A stretch of 62,500 nucleotides of DNA from Glandiceps talaboti (Eukaryota; Hemichordata; Enteropneusta; Spengelidae). The DNA lies in NCBI RefSeq assembly GCF_964340395.1, contig NC_135563.1:8866575-8929074 (forward strand). Reading direction: 5' to 3'. Both the position numbers and the translations under genes were made by a program. Below are positions 1 through 33,402 of this stretch, piece by piece (the stretch's first letter is position 1; each line of letters starts with the position of its first letter). The notes under the pieces are model-generated. The model did not search any database. It worked only from the letters and a program-made list of their open reading frames with translations, and was not told the origin of the DNA.

Positions 1-1130
1 ATTAATCTAACATGTTGAATAACGTACTAAACAAAGTTGATGACGGAGGTCCCTTCCCGTCCAAGCGTTTTTATCCGATAACATCGTCCAAAAATCTAAC
101 AGTTTCGTAACTTAGACTATCTAGATGACGGAGATCCCTTTTCAACTAAGCAGTTTTATCATATCTCATATAAGATTTGACATTTAAGGTTAGCCACGAA
201 ACACGGCCCAAGTCACGCGAGTTGACGCACCACAGTACATGTACAATGTGCATGTACATGTACATGCTGTCTGTGCCGGTGAGGTATTGAGAAAACTTAC
301 ATTATTTATTATATTTGCGAGATAAAAAGATGCACAGATTCTTAAAACGTTTATTTTTGAAAGCATAACTTGTCTCTTTTTCGATAGTCACAAAAATGAA
401 CCTGTGATACGAGGAGATGAAAAAGTGGCCGAATACTGTGAATACCAAGTATGCAGCAAAAACAGTTATCTTTGATATATATACGTACACACTCAGTGTG
501 TTCCCTTTAACTACTGTGGTGATAAAAGCTGTCATATTAAATGAATGCAAGAAAAAAATTATGCATCCTTAACAAGTACAAAATGGAAATATGGTCCCGC
601 AACACGAGGGTTGCGTGAACGACAGAGTTACACCATGACATTCAATAAACTACATATTAACTCTGGCCTTCAGAAATCAAAACGGTGATAGTGCAACTTG
701 AAAACAATACCTACGTCTACAAGAAGAAATGTAATTACAAAAATGTACTACGTTGTTATTGCATTTCGTCAATTCTATTTCAACGAAAAATAACTATATC
801 AGACAGCCATTTGTGTGGACGTGTGCCTACGCCTGTACGGTAGTGTCGGGTGTTATCCGATAGCATCGTTAAACATATAACATTTTGAAAAACTTAGACA
901 AACTTGACGACGGAATTCTCTTCCCGATGAAGCGTTTTTATCCGATAATATTGTCTAAAAAACAAACATTTTGAATACCTATCCAGACGACAGAGATTCC
1001 TTCCCAATGAAGCATATTTATCAAATGTTATCGATGTTATCGATGCTATCCGATAGATATCTAACACATTGAATAACTTAGACTTTCAAGACGAAGTCTT
1101 TTATCCGATATTACCGATCATTGGGAAAGG
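1..1130. repeat. Degenerate minisatellite, unit about 85-100 bp
   Basis: At 20-180 and 850-1130 a unit recurs with the order TTTTATCCGATA, an ATCGT-like step, AACA-TTT-GAA-AACTTAGAC, then GACGGAGATCCCTTCCC. About five imperfect units are visible, with unrelated DNA between the two blocks. Confidence 0.65.
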
Positions 1131-3445
1131 GATAGTTATCCAAAATGTTAGATTTTTAGACGATATCATCGAATATGTCAGGCATTTCCCTTTTAATTTA
1201 CAGTTGTTAAGTTTACACGTCGATCAGGGCTTCAGATGGGCGTGTTTAAAGTGGAAACTTGATGTAATAATTTTGAAAATTAATAGTCAGGTCATGTAAT
1301 CAAGAGAACGTTGATATGACGTTGATGGACTCCGAACAGGGCAAAACCAAAAGTTCGTATGGTACAGTATAAAGGGTAAAAAGGTTATTCAACGAGTGTA
1401 GTGAATCATGTGAATATGTGCTCGAGCACGTACTGAAATGTCGATCGCCAATCAATCGATCGCGATCATTTTTAGGGTTAGGGTGCATTTTCCAGGGTTT
1501 CTAGGGAGGGTTTGAAATTCTAGGGTTTTCCAGGACCGTGCGAACCCTAGTCTATAGACACACATTCAGAATACTCCCGTATGTAAAAGTAACTAAGAAT
1601 ATTTATTTTCCATCGACGAATATTCAGGCTTAGGTTTAATTTCTCTATCAAATTTGTCACTTATGAGGTAAAGTCAACATAAATTATCCCACCCCACGAG
1701 GGTTTACTGAATGATACGGACACTCAATAAACTACAGGATTCGTGTATTTGTAGCATATTATATACATTTTGTAAATCAAAAGACGCACACGTTATTTAA
1801 ATGGTTGTTATTTCAAAGATTTTATCGTCTGAAAATGTGTTATAGACCCTTTCGGGATAGCCACGAAAATAATCCCGGGCCACGAGAGTTGGGTGACCGT
1901 TGAGTGACACTGAAAACAACACACTTTTTATGCATGTGTGAAGCGTTGTCAAAACCTATGATAGTGTGATAGCAGTTCATTTATAATGTATTATTTTAGC
2001 TCATCACATTCCACTACTGGACAGCAGATACAATTAACTAGTTCCACTTCTGACATAAATACTGGATCATATTAGGTATGACTTGACATCGACGTATTAC
2101 ATGGATAGCTATTAAAGTCCTCCTTGCATGACCTCACTATTAAAGTGAAGACATGGTACACGCGTGTCATGATCACATGTACATGTTGTATTGTGGCGTA
2201 CATGTATAAGTGACGTGGGGAAGTTGTTGTAACGATAGCTAGACTACAAGCACTTATCACACAGCAGCAATTGTAATTTATCTAAACGCATTATGTTCAA
2301 TTTCGTTCAAGTTATTAAGTTCTTTAAGAAATTGCTCAGCCCCATGACCTTTGAATACTGGTCAATTTGTGACAGTTGTAAAATTATTTTGTCATCAGCT
2401 TTGTACATATACACTACCTGTCCTTACTTCTCATGTCGGTGACCAAGGAATCATTACTTGAAAGAATAATCATGCGAATAAGCCAACCACCAAAGCCATG
2501 TATCAATTTGTAACAGCGCAAACTGTCAATATGACAATTTAGACAATGTACCGTACGTAAACTTAGACGTCCGTTATGTACATGTACATGTACATGTAGT
2601 CTATCTGCTAGACCTCGGATGTTCTTCACATAGAATACGACACACGACCGAACATCGCATGTTTGGGCAAGCCCTCACTGCGAACTTCGTTCGCTTATAC
2701 TATCGAAAGAAAGCCCGAACGTCTAGCAGCAAGACTCATGCATATATACATGTACTATTTAGTTCACAACAAGTAAAACCATTTAGATTTAGTGACTAAC
2801 TCAACCAAAAATGCATCGAAGTCCATTTTCTAAGTACACGTTTCTTAGTTTTCTAGGGGCTTTTGCAGTAAAAAAAATACACGCAAATCCTTGTACATGT
2901 GCATGTACTCTATACACGTAGTTCTAGAATAAATACTGAAAACTGTTCCTGGGATGTAACACTGCTGCCCCTCCCCCCGGGGGGGGGGGGGTACTCAGTG
3001 TAGTAACGGCATATATACTTGTATGTACCGCGGTTTTGACATCCCCCTCCCCTTCGACGTACATGTACAAAAGTCATGTACATGTACATGTATGGTACAT
3101 TGTACGTATTTGTCCTTTTCGGGATAGCCACGAAAATAGTCCCGTGCCACATCGTTTAAAACGTTCATTTTAAGGCGTGGAAAGGGTTATTTTTAGTGAA
3201 TCATATTCCCAAAGACTTGCATATTATATCATATTGGAAGATAAAAAAGACATAACGCTTTCATAACGCTTATTTTACAGCCATTTAAAATCGATATGTT
3301 CATTTGTCATTTATATGCGACACTCACATTATTTAAAACGTTCATGGAATAAAAATGTGTGGCAGCCATTATCTCTTTTGGGATAAACACAACAATGACC
3401 CCACGCGTCACGCGGGGGGATGAGTGATTTCATGATCGAATTACA
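180..3445. repeat. Dispersed roughly 250-bp repeat, several diverged copies
   Basis: A unit with GATAAAAAGA, a TTTAAAACGTT run, TTTTCGGGATAGCCACGAAAA and a CCACGAGGGTTG-like end recurs near 180-300, 300-670, 1640-1920, 3110-3170 and 3225-3440. No coding capacity is visible. Family unknown. Confidence 0.55.
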
Positions 3446-3454
3446 CCAAGACGT

Positions 3455-3575
3455 TAAGGCCTATTAAAAAAAATTTTGTGGTTCCGATTACGCTCAATTT
3501 TAGAATAGTTGGGGTAGATAGATTTTTTTTAAATTTTCATACGTGAGTGTCAAGTTCAGGTAGTTATGTTTTCCG
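3455..3575 (+). repeat. Dispersed repeat, copy 1 of 3
   Basis: GTGGTTCCGATTACGCTCAA, then GGGGTAGATAGATTTTT and GTTCAGGTAGTTATGTTTTC. It matches 21285-21402 along its length and 16068-16115 on the other strand. Probably a small mobile element; family unknown. Confidence 0.65.
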
Positions 3576-5788
3576 CTGTCTCCATATGGTCTCTGTGTTA
3601 TTGGTTTCTTCCCATCAGATCACAGGGTAAAGGACAAATGATCAATTTTGTACTCGCGATTTTCCGGATTTCTAATATTATTTTCTGTATATTTCAAATA
3701 AAGTTTTAAATACTGTTTCCTCTCACTGTTTTTTTCTATTTCCTACCTGATATCAATGTCTTATCTGTGTTTATCAGCTTTGCATTAATTAGTAGCTTGC
3801 TAGAACAAACTCACTATTTGCCCAAATTAACGCATTATACCGTGAGTGTAAACATCTACTGATACCACTAATGGTAGCACACGGATTAAAAGACAAAAAT
3901 AAGTGTATGAAAAAAAAAAAAGATTTTGTCAATTTGCTATCAACGGGAAATATCTGAGGCGACGTCATCGATAGAAATGAGCGTCACATGCATGATGGCC
4001 CGTATCAAGTTTTCCCCCTTTAAATTGAGATCGTAACTATATTCACCGACTGCAAAATGGTAACCTACATGTACATATACATATTATGATGAACGTGAGT
4101 TATATTTTATGAAGGGATAGTACTATAGATTGTAGTCATGTGGGTTGAGTGAATAAATATATATTAAACATCAAATATATCCCGCCCACTAGCTACGGAC
4201 TACTGCACTGTTTATTTATTGGTAGTGCAGAGAACTGAGCAGTGACGACAAAATAAATGAATTAGATGTAATTACAAATATTAACATATATCACGCTTTC
4301 TATGACTAATAAGTGTATCGATTTTACAGCGATATTTATCATGATACGCGGATAACCTTTGACACTGCTGACTTCCGTTGTTGACCCAGAGGCTAGGTCG
4401 ACATTCCAAAGACGAGTCTGTACGCATTCGATTCGTACTGTGCTTGCCATTTCGTTTATGTGAAAGTGCATAACAGTGTATTCGTCCACCTTGTATCGTT
4501 GCTAAAACATCGATATTCAAAACATTTTCATGTCTATGGTTCTCCGTGGTTATAGCATAGACAGATCAGTGCATAAAGTCGTGAGCGGTCTATAATCACT
4601 AACAAGGTTCATACGGCCAGACGAAATTGACAAAAGCAGTGCCGATAAATCACCAAATTCGTGAATAAAATAGCGTGTGACCACCCATGCTAAGCCATAT
4701 GTGTATGTGTTGTTTTACAGTGAGGGCGGGAAGTATATATAAACCAAAAGGGTTTACGTAGAGCATAGAAGTATCACCCACGTGTAGAGTTCGTGGGATC
4801 AAGACACAACACAGGCCGATAATATACCAGCGTTCCTACCGACAACTACATGTACGTGGACCTACTTGTAAGTTGTGGTAAACATACATGTAATAACATC
4901 AGGATAATCATAGTCAAACAAACACTGGCACAGTTGCGGTCAATGTTTAGGCAGTCTTATTTTTTTTTTTACTGAGCAGCAACTTTATGTAACACATTCT
5001 ACAATATCCTGGTGAAATTTGGTCAGTATAAATTCACTACATAGCCATAGGAATTGAACTTGGTTTCATTCTACTATATAGTGTACTATCGTAAATAACA
5101 TCACGTCCATGCATTTCACGTGGACCTACACGGAAGCAAAATGCGTGGACACAGCCACGCATGTGTGAAATCCCTCGTTTACACACGCGATAATCCCTCG
5201 TTTACAACGCGGGAATGGTCAAGAAACATTTGTCTGGTAGTGTACATGACTGTTATTGAAATGATGAATGTTGGGATTTGTATATGAAAGCATACAGATC
5301 TGAGATTGACAAATTATGGTAAATAGCACCCTCTAGTGACACATTTGTGTATATATGGATGAAGGGTCACAGCCCTTTCTGGTGGGTGTTGATCAAATAG
5401 GTTTTTTTTTTGTTTAATCAGTGTTAACTGTATATATGTAAATATTCAAACATCACTGTTGTGTACTTTTTCTTTGTCCTGCATAGAGTAATATAACGTA
5501 AACATAACGTTAACATAATTACCATAATTCAACATTGCTACTGTGGTAGCATAGAATCCAGGCAAATAGGAATTTTGCCGAAATTTGATTTCTCTCACAT
5601 CTCAGTGATGGAAAACAACGAATTCAAAACCCCAATATCCATGGATTCCAGGCTACCATGGAATAAATCCCTAATCTAATTTTAGTATGAATATATGACC
5701 ATAATAGAACCAGGAGTAGGGGAATGGCAAGAGCTCCAGACCACCACTGGACTCTCAGCTATTAAAATCTGAACTGTTTGTACTTTAC

Positions 5789-25834
<20,046 letters not shown>

Positions 25835-26316
25835 TTTGTTCTCAATTTCATAAATTTAAAATTAACCGAATGAAAAAACGCTGAGACCGTCAACACACGA
25901 ACACTGCTCTAGTCTATATGGTTCGGCTTTCTCTGATGCGATCGATCCTTCTTTGTCACTGAGCCACGAGTTCCGGTTGGCTTCTTGACAGACATATGAC
26001 GCTAAAATGTTATTGCTGCCTCGTTCATCACAATAAGTTGCCAATAACGCACATCATATTGCCCATGGGGATAGAAAACCAGTGGTCACCAGTTACCGCA
26101 CCGGCATCACAACCAACCTCGTCGCAGCTACTGTACCGATCGATGGTGTGTTCATATATTATGCACTATAGTATACACGTATATTGGAGAGTGCAAATAA
26201 CCTTCTAATTTGCATGACAATATACCAAAAGACGTTTTCATTGGACAAAAGATTGAAGGTCACGTTTCTTTCGTTTATTTAGCAACTTGAACTTCTTGTT
26301 ACATATCATATTGCTT

Positions 26317-26319
26317 TGG

Positions 26320-26387
<68 letters not shown>
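26317..26387. repeat. (GA)n microsatellite upstream of the ABCA start
   Basis: About 70 bp of GA repeat. It might influence the promoter, since GA tracts often do, but nothing here shows that directly. Confidence 0.93.
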
Positions 26388-26389
<2 letters not shown>

Positions 26390-27119
26390 GACTAACTTCG
26401 GCCAAGTTATAAATGTTGATTGCTAAATGATTCGTGATAAAATAACGTCAAAAACCGTAACCATTTCATCTCTAGATAGATTACCGGGATTTCAATTGAC
26501 CGTCATTAGTCACGCACCGAGAGACAAATTCAGCTTGTGCAATTGATGGATAGTATATAGTATGACATCCTTTATCAAAATTATTAAATTTGTTTCGGTT
26601 TTGAAATTAAAGTTAATATTTTAAGTATGAAAGCAGTTCTGGAAACCAAGATTATACATGTATAATGCAAATGTATTGTTTCTGTTTAAACAATGTCAAA
26701 CGTTTTATCCACAAACGGCTTTTATACTATTATAGTAACCTAGCATTTACAATAACCTAGCCTAGACATCGATCACGGTAGTCAGGTGTTTCCGGCGCTA
26801 AAACTGACTTTCAGAACTTAGATAACGCAACTTCAATAACTTGACAAGTATATATCAAAATATGTCACATAGACCGGCACCGTGCACCAGTCCCGCGGGG
26901 GTCTCATATTGTTCAATTTTTTTGACTTTGCTCATTTTTAGATTTTTAAAGGAAAATGTCCTCAACGTTTATGTTTTTGGGTTTTTTTGTCTCCCCCCCC
27001 CTCCCCCTTTGGCTACTAGTAGTCTCCCTATGATGGGCCGGCTTAGATGGCGTTCACCCGACCGTTCGAAATCACTCACTAAAAAACATATACACGTCTC
27101 CAACGAAACTTGACTTGTC

Positions 27120-27205
27120 TGTGAGGCTCCGTGACGGGGCGCCCTCACACATTCGTCAACCTCTCGATATCATTGTATTTTACTGTATGTGGGGTTGATT
27201 CATCA
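27120..27205 (+). mobile_element. Short MITE-like repeat (GGGCGCCCTCACACA family)
   Basis: Contains CCGTGACGGGGCGCCCTCAC and ACATTCGTCAACCTCT, ending TATTTTACTGTA. The second half is shortened relative to its relatives. Confidence 0.55.
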
Positions 27206-28940
27206 TCAACATGTATTTATTTATTCATTTTTGTCAAGTGATTTTGTTTGCAGTATTACCATAACCAAGAACAACCCACGTCCGCTTCACAAGTTTCATT
27301 TGCAAAACGAGTGACCTTTGACCCTATATTTGGAACGATCTGCTTTTTGTTGCAGAAGTGGAACGTAAAAGTAATCCACGCCATTGTCATGTGTATTACT
27401 GTATGTGTATTATTATAGTTTTGTATTCTTTTGCGACCACAATTAATCAATTTCTCTGTACAAAAGTGGTTTCTCAAAATTCTCTATATTTTCAATTGAA
27501 ACTTGAAGTCTTTCAGGGTGAGTGGAACTTTGTATGAACGTAAAATTTCATTTTGTGTCAAAATTTACATTTGTAAACTTGAATAATTGTATCATCATCA
27601 TTTACAGAAATTAGGATAATTTTTGGGTCAGACGATATTGTAAACAGTATATGATTTGAACAGTGAAATCGAAAAAGTGCATTTCTTACATGTTCTGGTG
27701 ACATACATATACTTTTGACTTTATCAAATCCTCTCTATCAGAACTTTAGCTAAATCAATTTTGCTCAAATGAGACTTCTTGACTCGTAAATTTATATGAA
27801 AATAGACTAGCCACACACAGCTTCTAGGGGTAGTGAAATCTTCGCTATATTAGCTCAGCATATATTTGAGGCCACCAAACAAAATGTCTTTTTATTGCCA
27901 CTGAGGGCGCTGTTTGATTTCAAACTTTTGTTGATAATGATCCATTTGCCAAAGATTGACGTACTATGGCATATCTTTGACATTAAAGTGGATAAACAAG
28001 AGGTTGTTATAGCTTGATCCTCAAACTATAACGACCTAATAATGTTTTAGGTATTGCTGTTTTGGTATGTTGATTTTGAAAACATTGCCTTTAAAACAAA
28101 CACCACTCCAGGAAATAAAGTGTTTTTGTAAACGTTGGCATGATTTCACATAACACATGAATGTCGCTCAGTTGCCAAGAAACACTACATTGAAACTCTC
28201 TTTTCACTTTTTTTTTGTTCTTTCAGTGGTACACCATTGCATTATGGGTCTTATCAGATATGAATATTCATTAGACACACACAGAATATCCATGACTCCT
28301 GAAGCTTCAAATGAAGTCATGCATATGTATTTTTCTTTTCTTTCTTTTTCTAAATATTCATGTCTGCCAAGATCCATGAGGCAAAATGTATACCACGAAA
28401 GAATAAGTAATGGAGGTGTAAGAAAAGTTTCAATTTGGTGTCATTGGCAACTGAGCGAAATGTATATGATGTAAAATCATGAAATGGGACACTTCAGAAC
28501 CAAAAGTTTATGAAATATGTCGAGTGGTGTTCCACTTTAAGGTATTTCTTGATAAGATAGCATAACAAGCATAATTGCAGCATGACATTGTAAAAGAGAA
28601 TATAACAGTCGTGCAACATAATGCTTCTACCAAAAAAGGAATATCTCCCAATCGGGCTACTTATCTCAGTCGGGATAAAAACATAAAATCTACGAATAAT
28701 TTTTTGAATTAAATTGTTGACCCGATTGGGATAAACAGATAAAATTATTTCAGAGTCGAATGCATGTACTGAAAATTGCTATGGCCATGTTTCTTTAATT
28801 GTTTTTTTTTTTTTAGATCTTTGAGAGTAGAAATACATACTTGTTCCGATATACCCACGTCATGGTTACCAGCACCAGAGTATTCAAATGACTTTTATCC
28901 ATATTCATGCTATTGTGATATAAATACATGTAGGGTCTCA

Positions 28941-29162
28941 CGTTGTCGGCAACCGAGTGGTTAAACCACTAGCCTCTTACAAATTTACCACGCTGTAAGT
29001 AAGACGAGCGTCATTCAGTTGACTCTACCGAACAATGCAGGTTTTCTTTAGGTAGTCCGTTTGCCTCCTGCATTAAAACCGAACCTTCCTCATGTTATTG
29101 GCCTGGCAATGCCTGTTAGATGGTCTATAAATAAATAAATAATATAAATAATATAAATAAAA
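28941..29162 (+). mobile_element. tRNA-derived SINE, copy 1 (B box deleted)
   Basis: An A-box-like head (GGCAACCGAGTGGTTAAAC, CTAGCCTCTTAC) is followed by AAATTTACCACGCTGTA, GACTCTACCGAACAATGCA and CCTCCTGCATTAA, with an ATAA-rich tail. The segment with the B box is missing compared with copy 2. Confidence 0.75.
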
Positions 29163-29531
29163 TAGGTATCTCAATTGGAATAATAATCCCAAATGGGATA
29201 AATGTTCATTCCGATCAGGATAATTAGCCGGATTGTTGGTATTTCTGACTGTACTGTCTACAGTGAAGTATATATAACCTTAGTACACAGGTGGGGATCA
29301 CTCAGCCGTGTCTCACGGGCTGTGACTCTGGGATAGCCTTGACAGTTTCACAGCAACGTGTACGTGATGTAGAGCGTCCAACATAGCCCGGTCACCAGAT
29401 GGATCTCTGTAGCATTTATGTGTGTTTGTGCCTGCATAACAGAAAATCGCTGGGAGCAATTCTCAGCACAAAATTAAAAAGAAAGTATTGACAGGAATTG
29501 AAGTCAATCAATTTGATCAAGGGGTCTTTAA

Positions 29532-29772
29532 TGGTTGTCAGTGGCCGGGTGATTTAAAAACTTGCCTCTTACCACTGCAGGGTTCAAACCCATTCAGGGT
29601 TTGATTAAATTTACCACGCTGTAGGTAAAAAAGAATGACGTTCAGTTTGACTCTACCGAACAGTGCACTCCGGTTTCCTCCTGCATTAACTAACCCATGA
29701 GGGATGATCCTCACTGGACTTCTTGGGTTTATATACTTAAAAACCAATCCAGTATAAATAAAGATTATTACA
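29532..29772 (+). mobile_element. tRNA-derived SINE, copy 2 (A and B boxes)
   Basis: AGTGGCCGGGTGATTTAAAA and GCCTCTTACC form the tRNA-like head. GGGTTCAAACCC is a good pol III B box. The body (AAATTTACCACGCTGTAGGT, GACTCTACCGAACAGTGCA, TTTCCTCCTGCATTAA) matches copy 1. It ends AATAAAGATTATT. Confidence 0.8.
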
Positions 29773-30238
29773 CGGCTGTATTAGTATACTACAAGAGTAC
29801 CTAACCATACAATTTCATTCCCATTAATTATATGTCTGAGTTACATATATTAAATGAAACCTACCTGCAAATGTTTGTATTTATTTATATTTTTATAGCA
29901 ATACTAATAAAAATAGAAATTAACACCCCCACTATTTGTATTACCATAGAAATGCCCAAAAAATATACAAACACATTGCACACAATCTACTGGTAGTACT
30001 GTCCAGGCGTTCTACTTAAAAATCTTGAACATAATGTCGATTTGTCAGTATCAATGAACTGACTGGACCCTGTCTTCAGGCAACAACAGGGTTAAGGTTC
30101 AAAGTTCAAGGTTAAAAATGAAGCGCTATGGATGAGTTACCTTGAAATACATGAACAAAAAATTTATTAGTCTCAGTTAGCTCGTCACTGGGTCCCTACA
30201 AGAGACCACCCAGACGAGAGTCATGGAAAGTTGGCTAA

Positions 30239-31344
30239 GGGACCGGTCAGTTTCTTCGGCCGGGGGGGGGGGGGGTGGATCGGGAGGGGGTCACCCGGGG
30301 CGGGGTCATTGTGTTTTGGATTGTGATGGAAGAAGAAAATCCTTTTCTACAATGGCATATAGCCTTGTCTGAACTGACTGGTACATGTATAATTTATTAT
30401 TGTTCCTGTTTCTTACATAAATTCTTTAATATTACTTCACGTAAGAGTTCAAACATACCTCTACTCTGTACATATACATGTATTATCTAGCTACCACACT
30501 AGTTACAGAACATGTCATGTAAATGCTTGGATGTTTCACAATTAATGCTTCAATTATTACACTTTGGGGCAAAAATGAACTTGACGGTTTCGTAATGGTA
30601 ATCTTCAGAGAGAGTTTAGAAAAGAAGTTAATCTATATATCGTTCTAATCTTCAGTATGAAGATTAGATGCACTTTCTATTTTGGGCACTACATGTTATT
30701 GACACTACAAATCACCATATCTCATCAGATTCCTGTTTCTATTAAGGATTATACACTAGGTATGACCACCTAAAGTTCTCTAACATACCAGTGACTTTTA
30801 ATACTATACATGCAATATTAATGCCACTGTGCCAATGTCACGGGCCCATTTTTATGTGACATGGGAAACTCATTTAAAACTTACATTAACTTTAGCTTCG
30901 AAAAAACTCCGGATCTGCTAGGGGAGACCCCTAGGAATCCCTCATCACCAGAGGTCATTCATGTATTCAATCAACAATCAGACGAACCAACCTTTTTAAT
31001 GTCATAATGGTATTAAACTTTTCTTAAGAATTTTCACCATATGCTAATTTGAGATGATATTGTCTTTTAAGATGTGAAATTTTTGCCAAGATAGTCAAAA
31101 ATTGCCTTCAAACTCCAAATCTCCCTAACCAATGATACTACCATTAGATGTGCTGACCTTTTTTTTATAATGATTAAGATCATATTTCAACTCTACGTAA
31201 GTATGTAAGTTATAAATAATAGTTTCTGATACTTGATGGTGCTGTTTTGTAAAACTTGGAAATTATTGCCTGAAAGTGTCGTAATAGTCTAAAAATGGGT
31301 TTCAAGAGTAAACAACCTCCAGAACTTCTAGACCCCCCCCCCCT

Positions 31345-31400
<56 letters not shown>

Positions 31401-31600
31401 TGGACATAATTTATCTCAGTTTCAAGCGCTTCCCCCTACTTCTTACTGTCCAGAAGCTATTCAACTTTATTTTTAAAATATTTCAACCCTGTGAAGTTGC
31501 TTTTTACATGTCGATGTTGTCTTGTAGAGCTTGGAAATTATTGCCTGAAAATGTCTGAATAGGCTAAAAATGGGCTTGAAGAGTAAAATAAACCTGTAGC
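30239..31600 (+). mobile_element. GGGACCGGTCAGT TIR element, truncated copy
   Basis: It starts TAA then GGGACCGGTCAGTTTCTTCG with a G-run. The interior matches, inverted, 46140-47775 of the intact copy. The other terminus is missing; near 31600 the sequence rejoins the segmental duplication. About 200 bp of ancestral DNA, kept at 53170-53370, is lost here. Confidence 0.8.
31340..31397. repeat. C-run and (CA)n microsatellite
   Basis: A CCCCCCCCCC run then about 45 bp of CA repeat inside the truncated TIR element. Confidence 0.95.
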
Positions 31601-32128
31601 ATCATATTAGAGCCCAAGCAGCGAAAGTCTGGATAAACTAAGACTAACAATTTATAACTTTTTAAATACAGTCAACTTTACTGCATTATAGCAACAGTTA
31701 ATTAAATCGATGAATTCTAGAAACCCTACAAACGTTTTGATCTATCAAAAGAACTTAACAATTCCTCAGTATAAGAATGTCTTGACAACCTCTTGACCTT
31801 GGGTCAGACTGCATGACCCAACTTAAGTTCACTTTTTGAAATAAAGCAACAAGGTCAGAGTACATGACCTGACATAAAAGTTCATAGTTGAAACTAAACA
31901 CTATGGGTTACTCTACACATGCCAGTCACGGTAATAATATAGGTATAAAATGTTAATTGCCTATTACGGAAAAAACAAAAGATATATGATGACGATATCA
32001 GCATTGTTAATATTAAAAGAATATTGATCCATTTGGTATGCAATATCTGATCCTCACAATTTGAAACAAAATTCATCCTAAATTCCTTGATCTTAAGTCA
32101 ATATTTTGATGTCATCTTCAGCTTTTTT

Positions 32129-33371
32129 AGCCCCCAAAGGCCGGAGCCCGACGGGGCTTCTACGTTGGGCTCTGTTCGTCTGTCCGTCCGTATCTACCTT
32201 TATATCCAATATGCATGCGCCAATTACAACCCAACCTGGTACAAATTTCGACGTCAGATGTTATAGAGGGCATATGGACGTCACTTGGTTTTACAACCCT
32301 CGCGACAACAGCGAAATGGCGGCCATATTTGTCGTAAATAATCACACTTTGCCTGGATAACGTTTGAAGTTTAGCGACCTCATTCAAGTGTCTTCACCCA
32401 TATTATCAATGACGAGCTTTATAATTGCAAATTGAACTTTGACCTTGACCTTGACCTTCAGGGTCAAATAACCATATTCTTGTCCAAGTGTAAATGCATA
32501 TCTCTGATATGCATGGACTGATTTCAACCAAACCTTGTACACATTTGCGATGCTATAGTCTGCATATACACATCACTTCGTTTCACAAAACCAACAATAA
32601 TAGCAAAATGGTGGCCATATTTGTCGTAAATATTCACATTTTGGCCGATAACTCTTGAACTTTAACACATAGAGACCACATTCAATTGGTTTCACCTACA
32701 TTATCAATGACGATTGACATATTGAATTTTGACCTTGATCTCAGTGTTCAAGGTCAAAGGACAAACGATTGTTGAAATACATTTGTAATTCTGTGGCAAG
32801 CACAAGCCATGTGATTCCAACTGTCTGTCTGCTCAATATCAGATACAATATTTGTTTTTAGATGACCTTTGAGTTCAGGTCAGACATAAAAGTATCATAG
32901 CATGATTCATGCAGACGTCATGTAAAGTCTATGAGGTGTGTTTGTGTTTCTGGGTTGAAATCTTTAAGACATTGCTGACATAGTTGAAATTGTCCAGGAT
33001 ATACACATACAGATAAAAAATAATCCCTTTTTGGTGTTGAGTGGCTGTATCTTAATAATTGGCATAATAGCCATGACATTATTGCTGTCCCTTTTAAACT
33101 GGAAGCCTGCAAAACACTGCACAGACTCAACAACTTGTCATTGTAGTGTCAGACTAGACGAAATCATTCCCTTACACTTACCTTTACATTTACTTCAGGC
33201 CATACACACCTACCAAAATAGAGTATATTGTCACAATTTATATCTAGCCAATATTGTATATGTCAACCCACACTCACTTTGAACATGACTGACTTGCCAA
33301 ATACACAGTCATACCTATGCATATTATTATAACAAACTCACTCCAATCAAATATCCTCAGTCCTTTCTTTA

Positions 33372-33402
<31 letters not shown>

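Larger units (their letters stand above)
1..5700. other. Repeat-rich stretch with no recognised exon
   Basis: I see no ABCA NBD1 exon, Walker A sequence or other gene on either strand. The stretch holds a degenerate 85-100 bp tandem repeat, several diverged copies of a roughly 250-bp repeat, many CATGTACATG-type palindromes and a TATATATAAA box at 4734 with no gene attached. It is best read as intron or downstream DNA of the ABCA gene. Confidence 0.6.

Noticed and set aside
1468-1545. TTAGGGTTAGGG-like motifs suggesting an interstitial telomere
   Set aside because: Only two adjacent perfect units, with scattered GGGTTT-like words around them; too short to call.
4734-4743. TATATATAAA as a plus-strand promoter
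   Set aside because: No reading frame, exon or LTR structure follows; a TATA-like string in AT-rich DNA is expected by chance.
28157-28474. 105-residue plus-strand frame in the intergenic region
   Set aside because: No recognised domain, splice context or repeated conservation; probably chance.
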